Shown here: positions 32,894 to 37,988 of the stretch, piece after piece
How positions within the stretch are numbered: the stretch's first letter is position 1
Layout of the letters: every line of letters begins with the position of its first letter
NCBI GenBank assembly: GCA_028708845.1
Contig: JAQVXZ010000015.1
Coordinates: forward strand, 19,345-57,332
From: Bacteroidales bacterium
GTDB lineage: Bacteria > Bacteroidota > Bacteroidia > Bacteroidales > P3
Length of the DNA: 37,988 nt
Direction: 5' to 3'
Program-made: the position numbers and the translations under genes
Notes under the pieces: model-generated
What the model was told of the DNA's origin: nothing
The model's input: only the letters and a program-made list of their open reading frames with translations
Database searches by the model: none

Positions 32894-33370
32894 ATGTCAA
32901 CAGCATTAAAAAACCTTTCATTATACAATATTGATGAAGTTCCCTCGGGAGAAAATAGGATATTTGGAATAGTAGTTTCTGAGTGGAATTCAGAAATAAC
33001 CAATGCATTACTCGAAGGTGCAGTAGAAACCCTTAAATTAAAAGAAGTAGACGAAAAAAATATACATATACAATATGTACCAGGAAGTTTTGAACTACCT
33101 TTTGGAGCTTCAAGTCTTTTAGAAAAGAAAAAGATTGCTGCCGTAATTTGTTTAGGCTGTGTTATTCAAGGAGAAACAAGACATTTTGATTTTATTTGCG
33201 ATGCAGTTGCAAATGGCATTATGCAGGTTAGTTTAAAGAAAGAAATTCCTGTTATTTTTGGACTTTTAACAACCAACACATTAGAACAAGCTCAAGAACG
33301 CAGTGGAGGAAAACATGGAAACAAAGGAATTGAAGCTGCTATTACTGCATTGAAAATGGCAGATTTATAA
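32894..33370 (+). CDS. ribH: 6,7-dimethyl-8-ribityllumazine synthase
   Basis: RibH condenses the pyrimidine intermediate with dihydroxybutanone phosphate, the penultimate step of riboflavin synthesis. The 158-residue product has the family's key segments: VVSEWNSEIT with the Trp-Asn substrate loop, VPGSFELPFGA (about 58-68), the CLGCVIQGETRHFDFIC segment containing the catalytic His (His96 region), and FGLLTTNTLEQAQERSGG. It is 70 bases after the hydrolase gene and 21 before fmt. Confidence 0.95.
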   Translation: MSTALKNLSLYNIDEVPSGENRIFGIVVSEWNSEITNALLEGAVETLKLKEVDEKNIHIQYVPGSFELPFGASSLLEKKKIAAVICLGCVIQGETRHFDFICDAVANGIMQVSLKKEIPVIFGLLTTNTLEQAQERSGGKHGNKGIEAAITALKMADL

Positions 33371-33391
33371 ACTTCCTTTTAAATATCAATA

Positions 33392-34345
33392 ATGAGAATA
33401 GTTTTTTTTGGTACTCCCGATTTTGCAGTTACTTGCCTAGATACCTTAATTAAAAATGAACATAATGTTGTTTGCGTGGTTACTATGCCCGATAAACCAT
33501 CAAATCGTGGACATAAGATTAACTTCTCTGCAGTAAAGCAATATGCACTAGACAATAACTTACCATTACTTCAACCAGCAAATCTTAAAGACCCAATTTT
33601 CCTTGAAGAATTAAGAGCACTTAAAGCAGATTTAAATATTGTTGTAGCTTTTAGAATGTTGCCTAAGGAGGTTTATGCAATGCCACCAATGGGTTCGTTT
33701 AACCTTCATGGCTCACTACTTCCTAAATATAGGGGAGCAGCTCCAATTCACTGGGCTATTATCAATGGGGAAAAAGAAACGGGACTAACAACATTCCTTT
33801 TAAATGATAAGATTGATGAGGGTGAGATTATGTTTCAACAAAAAATTCAAATAGGAGAAAATGAAACAACAGGTGAGCTTCACGACAGAATGAAAGTAAA
33901 AGGAGGCGATCTTATTCTTAAAACTCTTGAAGCTTTAAAAAATGGAGATATTAAGACAATTTGTCAAACTAAAATTGAAACTAAACCTTGCTTAGCTCCA
34001 AAAATATACAAGGATACAACCTTGATTCCGTGGCATAAAACAGGTCGAGAAATAGTCAATTTCGTGCGTGGAATGTGTCCATACCCTTCTGCTACGACTA
34101 TTTTTTTCAATGAAAAGACTCAAACAGACTTGTTTTTGAAGGTTTATGGGGTTGAATTTGTTGAATTTCCTCATAATAAAAACATAGGCTCAGTTGAAGT
34201 AAATATAAGGGACGGGTTTAGAGTATATTGCCAAGATGGATTTGTTAAAATACTTGATTTTCAGCTTAGTGGTAAAAAGAGGATGAGTACTGATGAGTTT
34301 TTGAGAGGCAATAGATTGGATAGCAGTTTTGTAGTTAAAAATTAA
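33392..34345 (+). CDS. fmt: Methionyl-tRNA formyltransferase
   Basis: Fmt formylates initiator Met-tRNA with 10-formyl-tetrahydrofolate. The 317-residue product shows FFGTPDFAVTCLD at the N-terminus, the formyltransferase signature FNLHGSLLPKYRGAAPIHWA (about 107-126; the catalytic Asn and His are included), TGLTTFLLNDKIDEG (catalytic Asp, about 140-155) and a C-terminal anticodon/acceptor-binding OB-type domain (about 210-310; FVRGMCPYPSATT). Length is normal and all catalytic residues are present. Confidence 0.95.
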   Translation: MRIVFFGTPDFAVTCLDTLIKNEHNVVCVVTMPDKPSNRGHKINFSAVKQYALDNNLPLLQPANLKDPIFLEELRALKADLNIVVAFRMLPKEVYAMPPMGSFNLHGSLLPKYRGAAPIHWAIINGEKETGLTTFLLNDKIDEGEIMFQQKIQIGENETTGELHDRMKVKGGDLILKTLEALKNGDIKTICQTKIETKPCLAPKIYKDTTLIPWHKTGREIVNFVRGMCPYPSATTIFFNEKTQTDLFLKVYGVEFVEFPHNKNIGSVEVNIRDGFRVYCQDGFVKILDFQLSGKKRMSTDEFLRGNRLDSSFVVKN

Positions 34346-34393
34346 ATTTATTGTTTTTATTCAAAAAAAGCATACAACTTTCAAAAAATTTGT

Positions 34394-34401
34394 TACATTT
34401 G
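34394..34401 (+). promoter_or_regulatory. Putative -7 box for the HU-family gene
   Basis: TACATTTG followed by C matches TAnnTTTG, 29 bases before the ATG. Confidence 0.55.
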
Positions 34402-34430
34402 CAGCACTAACCATTTAAAAATTATTTGAT

Positions 34431-34712
34431 ATGACAAAAAAAGATTTTATCCATTTGATGTCTGCAAAGGCGGATTTGAATTTAAAACAAACAGGTGCTG
34501 CTTACGAAGCTTTTCTAAATGTTTTAGAAGAACAATTAATGCAAGGCGAAAGAGTTAGTTTTATTGGTTTTGGTTCATTCACTGTTGTAGATAAAGATGC
34601 TCGTACAGCTCGTAATCCTAGAACAGGAAAAGCTATTAAAGTTGCAGCTAAGAGAGTTGTTAAGTTTAAACCAGGTTCTGGTCTAAAAGACATGAAAAAA
34701 GCTAAAAAGTAA
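34431..34712 (+). CDS. HU/IHF-family DNA-binding protein
   Basis: A 93-residue histone-like protein. It begins MTKKDFIHLMSAKADLN, contains the hinge GERVSFIGFGSFTVVDK (about 38-54), the arm with RNPRTGKAIKV including the Pro that intercalates into DNA (about 63-73), and ends AKRVVKFKPGSGLKDMKK. It bends and compacts DNA and typically dimerises. The gene is monocistronic: it has its own promoter and a good intrinsic terminator 22 bases after the stop. Confidence 0.95.
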   Translation: MTKKDFIHLMSAKADLNLKQTGAAYEAFLNVLEEQLMQGERVSFIGFGSFTVVDKDARTARNPRTGKAIKVAAKRVVKFKPGSGLKDMKKAKK

Positions 34713-34733
34713 ATTTATTAGTTTTTTTATTTC

Positions 34734-34772
34734 AAGCATCTTAAGTCTAATGGATATAAGATGCTTTTTTTA
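34734..34772 (+). terminator. Intrinsic terminator after the HU-family gene
   Basis: AAGCATCTTA (34734-34743) pairs with TAAGATGCTT (34757-34766), a 10-bp stem with a 13-base loop, followed directly by a T run to 34771. It sits 22 bases after the HU stop codon. Confidence 0.85.
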
Positions 34773-34828
34773 TGTCTTACCCCAATTAGAAATTAATATT
34801 ACAATACAAGAAAACGAAACGCTGAAAG

Positions 34829-34878
34829 AATTTACTGGATCTTTGTTTTAATTTTTTAAAACAAAGATTCAGTAAATT
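34829..34878. repeat. 22-bp inverted repeat with six-base loop in a non-coding gap
   Basis: The arm AATTTACTG...TTTGTTTTA (34829-34850) is the reverse complement of 34857-34878 with one mismatch (G against the position of A); the loop is ATTTTT. The 322-base gap 34713-35034 otherwise holds the HU terminator at its left and a promoter box at its right. The AAAACGAAAC run at 34811 just before the stem weakly recalls the AAACGAAG repeats. Confidence 0.75.
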
Positions 34879-34932
34879 AATACGCAGAAAGAAAAAACCA
34901 GCATAAAGGTATGAGTTTCTGATTAGAATTAG

Positions 34933-34940
34933 TAATTTTG
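34933..34940 (+). promoter_or_regulatory. Putative -7 box for the outer-membrane barrel / coaD operon
   Basis: TAATTTTG followed by C matches TAnnTTTG. It lies 94 bases before the ATG at 35035, so the leader would be long; a -33 element is not clear. Confidence 0.4.
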
Positions 34941-35034
34941 CAATATATTTACTTTTTCAGAGTTTTAATAGTTTGTAATAACTATTGAACAAAAGAGGGT
35001 ATTTACTAAGATAAAACTATTAATTATATAAGAA

Positions 35035-35751
35035 ATGAAACGTAGGAATTATAAGATATTGGCAATTGCTTTGATTCTATTCTCTTTATCAACTCCTTTA
35101 AAGGCTCAAATATTTAAAGGAATGCTTATTGGAGGGGTTAATTTTGCTCAAATGAATGGAGACCAATCTTTTGGTTTTAATAGAGTTGCATTAAATACTG
35201 GAATAGGTGTTATGGCTCCTTTAAACAATAAAAGAACTTGGCTTATGAGCATGGAGGTGCTTTACAACCAACTTGGAGCAAAGGAATCTCTTGACCCATT
35301 CAAATACAATACTACAATACAATATGTTTCAATACCACTTTTGGTTCATTTTGAAGATAAGGTTGGAAGTTGGACCTTTGGAACAGGGCTTCAATATTCA
35401 AGATTAATTGATGTTAATGAGGACTGGGGATTACCTGAACCTGAAATTAAATATATGGATAGACCTGTAATGGAAACTGTTAAGGATTTTAATAGAGATG
35501 ATTTTTCTTTTATCTTTGACATTAGGTTTAGAATATGGGAAAGATTAAAATTTAATTTTAGATACCAATACTCCATTGTTCCTATTAGAAAAGATGTAAC
35601 TTATTCTAATAGTTTCCCAATAGCTTCTCCAGATTATAAATCTTGGAAAAGAGATTTCTATCATAATGCATTATCACTTAGATTGATTTATGTTATTAAT
35701 GAACGTTCTACTAAGGAACTTGATAGGAATATTAATCGTGAAATGTATTAA
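35035..35751 (+). CDS. Outer-membrane beta-barrel protein (PorT-like family)
   Basis: A 238-residue protein with signal peptide (about residues 1-24, ending PLKAQ). Alternating strands such as GMLIGGVNFAQMNGD, VALNTGIGVMAPLNNKRTWLMSMEVLYNQLGA, IQYVSIPLLVHFEDKVGSWTFGTGLQYSRL and NALSLRLIYVIN indicate a beta-barrel of the outer-membrane family found beside coaD in many Bacteroidetes. PorT of the type IX secretion system belongs to the same broad family, but I cannot say that this is PorT. Twelve bases separate its stop from coaD. Confidence 0.75.
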   Translation: MKRRNYKILAIALILFSLSTPLKAQIFKGMLIGGVNFAQMNGDQSFGFNRVALNTGIGVMAPLNNKRTWLMSMEVLYNQLGAKESLDPFKYNTTIQYVSIPLLVHFEDKVGSWTFGTGLQYSRLIDVNEDWGLPEPEIKYMDRPVMETVKDFNRDDFSFIFDIRFRIWERLKFNFRYQYSIVPIRKDVTYSNSFPIASPDYKSWKRDFYHNALSLRLIYVINERSTKELDRNINREMY

Positions 35752-35763
35752 TCTTTAGATAAA

Positions 35764-36246
35764 ATGAATAATAAACGAATTGCAATATTTCCTGGTTCTT
35801 TTGATCCAATTACCAAAGGGCACGAATCGGTTGTTTTAAGAGCATTAACATTATTTGACGAAGTAATTGTTGCAATAGGAGAGAACACCTCTAAAAAAGG
35901 TTTTTTCCCAATACAGCAGCGATTAGAATGGATAAGAACAACCTTTGAAGATTATCCAGAGGTCAAAATAGAATCATTTTCATCGCTTCTTGTTGATTTT
36001 TGCCATAAAAAGCAAGCTAAATACATTCTAAGAGGATTAAGGAATTCCGTTGATTTTCAATATGAAAGAAATATAGCACTAATTAATCAAGAATTAAATT
36101 CTGATATAGAAACAATATTCCTTCTCACCAAACCTCAAGACACTGCAATAAGCTCTTCATTTGTTAGAGAAATATTATCATTTGGAGGCGATGCAAGTAA
36201 GTTTATCCCTTCCAAAATTACTATAAAACCTATGAAATACCTATAA
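35764..36246 (+). CDS. coaD: Phosphopantetheine adenylyltransferase
   Basis: CoaD transfers an adenylyl group from ATP to 4'-phosphopantetheine, the penultimate step of coenzyme A synthesis, upstream of CoaE (6126). The 160-residue product has the nucleotidyltransferase signature FPGSFDPITKGHESV (residues 8-22; the HxGH-type motif as TKGH), the LRGLRNSVDFQYER block (about 89-102) and ISSSFVREI near 129-137. Length is normal. Confidence 0.95.
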   Translation: MNNKRIAIFPGSFDPITKGHESVVLRALTLFDEVIVAIGENTSKKGFFPIQQRLEWIRTTFEDYPEVKIESFSSLLVDFCHKKQAKYILRGLRNSVDFQYERNIALINQELNSDIETIFLLTKPQDTAISSSFVREILSFGGDASKFIPSKITIKPMKYL

Positions 36247-36252
36247 ATAGCT

Positions 36253-36831
36253 ATGGCAAAAGTTAACTTTAAACCAGGGACAATGATATATCCACTGCCA
36301 GCCCTTATGGTTAGTTGTGGAGAAACTCCCGAGGAATATAATATAATAACAGTTAGTTGGGTAGGAACAATTTGTTCAAACCCTCCAATGTGCTATATTT
36401 CTGTTCAAAAAGCAAGGCACTCTCACGCAATTATTTCAAGAACTAAATCATTTGTCCTAAACCTAACCACAAAAGACCTTGCAAGAGTAACTGATTGGTC
36501 GGGAGTGAAGTCGGGAAAAGATTGTAATAAGTTTGAAGAAACAGGTCTAACTCCAATTCCAGCTCAAAAGATTAAAGCGCCAATGATAGAGGAAAGCCCT
36601 CTTTGTATTGAATGTGAGGTTGTGGAGATAAAAGAACTAGGTTCTCACGATATGTTTATTGCCAATGTTGTAAATGTTTCAGCAGATGAAAAGTATATAA
36701 ATCCAGAAACAGATAGTTTTGAACTTGAAAAAGCAAACCTATTAGCATATTCACATGGTAAATATTATGCTCTTGGAGAAAAGTTAGGTTTCTTTGGATA
36801 CTCTGTTGAAAAGAAAAAAAGAAAGAGATAA
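36253..36831 (+). CDS. Flavin reductase family protein (FMN-binding split barrel)
   Basis: A 192-residue protein of the flavin reductase-like/flavoredoxin family. It shows PLPALMVSCGETPEEYNIITVSWVG (about 14-38), the family segment CSNPPMCYISVQKARHSHAII (about 41-61) and FVLNLTTKDLARVTDWSG, then SPLCIECEVVE and HDMFIANVVNV. A C-terminal basic tail (KKKRKR) follows GFFGYSVE. It probably binds FMN and transfers electrons; the partner is unknown. It begins six bases after coaD and is likely co-transcribed. Confidence 0.88.
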   Translation: MAKVNFKPGTMIYPLPALMVSCGETPEEYNIITVSWVGTICSNPPMCYISVQKARHSHAIISRTKSFVLNLTTKDLARVTDWSGVKSGKDCNKFEETGLTPIPAQKIKAPMIEESPLCIECEVVEIKELGSHDMFIANVVNVSADEKYINPETDSFELEKANLLAYSHGKYYALGEKLGFFGYSVEKKKRKR

Positions 36832-36848
36832 TGTTTTGTTTATAATGA

Positions 36849-37787
36849 ATGTGGAATAGCTATTTAAAAGGTTTTAAGTCGTACCTATTACTTGAAAGAG
36901 GCTTATCTGAAAACACAAAAGAGGCATACTTAAGGGATTGTAATCGTCTTTTTTCTTTTTTGGAAGATAACTATCCAACCATTGATGTTAAGACCTTAAA
37001 GTATCACCACCTTCAAAAGTTTCTTAATACCATTCAAAATCCAGAGAAAGATAAAGAAACAAGACTACTTAAAATAAGTTCTCAAAAACGATTAATTTCA
37101 GGCATAAGATCATTTTACAAATACCTTTTGATTGAAGACATTGTTGATACTGACCCAACAGAACTTATTGAATTACCTCGACTAGATAGCAAGTTGCCAG
37201 TTGTATTATCAAATGAAGAAATTGTGAAAATGATTAATTCAATTGATAAATCAACCTATAAGGGTGCTTGGATGAATTTAATGATTGAGGTTTTGTATGG
37301 AGCAGGACTAAGAGTGTCGGAGCTCCTAAACCTAAAGATTACCGATATTTATAAAAGCCAAGAACTAATTAAGGTTATAGGGAAAGGCGATAAGGAACGA
37401 TGGGTACCATTAAATAAGATAGCATTTAAGCAGATTGATTTATTTCTCAAAAACACAAGATCAGCAATTAAGCCAGCCAAGGGTTGTGAAAAATTTATTT
37501 TCTTAAACCAAAGAGGAGGGAAGCTTTCAAGAATATCAGTTTTTAAGGCAATAAAAGAAGTTGCACTTATTGCAGGCATAGAAAAAAACATTCATCCACA
37601 TACATTACGCCATAGCTTTGCAACAGAACTTATGCTAGCAGGTGCAGATATTATGGTTGTTAGAGAGCTAATGGGGCATGCAAGCGTTCGTTCAACAGAA
37701 ATCTACACTCATTTAAACGTAAAACACCTCAAAGAAACATTATTACTATACCATCCACTTTACAATAAAGGTCTCAAAAAGCAATAA
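36849..37787 (+). CDS. xerD: Site-specific tyrosine recombinase XerD
   Basis: A 312-residue core-sized tyrosine recombinase: N-terminal SAM-like domain (about 4-100; YLLLERGLSENTKEAYLRD) and catalytic domain with all six residues, Arg155 (GAGLRVSELL), Lys179 (GKGDKERWVPL), His251 and Arg254 (HPHTLRHSFA), His277 (LMGHASVRST) and Tyr286 (TEIYTHL). Size, synteny with coaD and the lack of phage-type extensions fit the chromosomal XerC/D dimer-resolution enzyme, not an island integrase. It ends the plus-strand run. Confidence 0.92.
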   Translation: MWNSYLKGFKSYLLLERGLSENTKEAYLRDCNRLFSFLEDNYPTIDVKTLKYHHLQKFLNTIQNPEKDKETRLLKISSQKRLISGIRSFYKYLLIEDIVDTDPTELIELPRLDSKLPVVLSNEEIVKMINSIDKSTYKGAWMNLMIEVLYGAGLRVSELLNLKITDIYKSQELIKVIGKGDKERWVPLNKIAFKQIDLFLKNTRSAIKPAKGCEKFIFLNQRGGKLSRISVFKAIKEVALIAGIEKNIHPHTLRHSFATELMLAGADIMVVRELMGHASVRSTEIYTHLNVKHLKETLLLYHPLYNKGLKKQ

Positions 37788-37909
37788 GGTATTTAATAGC
37801 AATCTTCCAAAACTAGATTTCAAAAGAATAAATCCTTAATATATTTATCTAAATCTTCGTATTAAGACTGTTGCAAGGTAAAAATCAGCATTAAATACTA
37901 ACATACAGC

Positions 37910-37939
37910 TTGTTAAGTCATATATTTTGCTTATCTTTG
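37910..37939 (+). promoter_or_regulatory. Putative promoter for the gene at the right edge
   Basis: TTG (37910-37912), a 19-base spacer and TATCTTTG (37932-37939) match the -33/-7 consensus with near-ideal spacing. The next ATG starts only five bases after the -7 box. Confidence 0.6.
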
Positions 37940-37943
37940 CACT

Positions 37944-37988
37944 ATGAATAAGATAGAACTCACAAGTTTTGCAGACCTTGCAGCAGAT
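37944..37988 (+). CDS. Start of an unidentified gene (truncated by the window edge)
   Basis: Fifteen codons are visible (MNKIELTSFADLAAD). Too little to assign a family. Its ATG is so close to the predicted -7 box that the transcript would be leaderless or the true start lies further downstream. Confidence 0.45.
   Translation, partial: MNKIELTSFADLAAD

Noticed and set aside
36849-37787. Tyrosine recombinase considered as integrase of the accessory island
   Set aside because: It is 14 kb outside the repeats, core-sized and embedded in housekeeping genes, as expected of chromosomal XerD.

Overview
This AT-rich window (roughly one third G+C by eye) is a chromosomal segment of a Bacteroidetes bacterium, probably of the Bacteroidales or a close relative. 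The evidence is the long form of NusB, a secreted protease with a C-terminal type IX secretion sorting domain, Bacteroidetes-type promoters (TAnnTTTG boxes), a PCMD-type lipoprotein, weak Shine-Dalgarno signals and a Bacteroidetes-style REP-associated transposase.

Left part (1-14235), mostly housekeeping. A minus-strand run carries a SulP anion transporter translationally coupled to a BtuCDF/FecBCD-type metal-chelate or cobalamin importer; the binding protein runs off the left edge. Divergent from it are nusB, a DUF1573 lipoprotein, yajC, coaE, a secreted serine protease, a PIF1/RecD-like helicase with an HRDC-like tail, a tiny lipoprotein, a PatB/MalY C-S lyase and a free methionine-R-sulfoxide reductase. 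A minus-strand lipoprotein and a SIMPL-domain protein follow.

Central accessory island (about 14273-23051). A perfect 34-bp direct repeat (14306-14339 and 23018-23051) brackets almost 9 kb. Inside are a 5'-truncated Dam-type adenine methyltransferase, a 267-bp hairpin-rich element with long inverted ends, a 5'-truncated HNH endonuclease, a tightly overlapping four-gene operon read leftwards (NurA-like nuclease, HerA-like translocase, MORC/Hsp90-like GHKL ATPase, radical SAM enzyme), and an IS5-type transposase remnant. The four-gene operon is the best candidate for an undescribed system. It pairs a DNA end-processing nuclease and translocase with a GHKL switch ATPase and a radical SAM enzyme, in an island that also holds the remains of methylase and nuclease genes. 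I infer a defence or mobile-element conflict role; function and novelty cannot be shown from sequence alone.

Right of the island (23052-26795) lie a 37-codon Lys/Thr-rich small ORF whose repeats match a stretch of the binding-protein gene at the left edge, a secreted protein made of six 21-residue repeats, a PCMD-like lipoprotein, an outer-membrane barrel and a RAYT transposase. The RAYT gene carries a REP-like palindrome inside its own coding sequence.

Right part (26829-37988) is again housekeeping, all on the plus strand: mannose-1-phosphate guanylyltransferase, asnS, rpoN, a membrane protein, an M23/LysM cell-wall hydrolase, ribH, fmt, an HU-family protein with its terminator, an outer-membrane barrel, coaD, a flavin reductase, xerD and the first codons of another gene. 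I found no rRNA, tRNA or CRISPR array.
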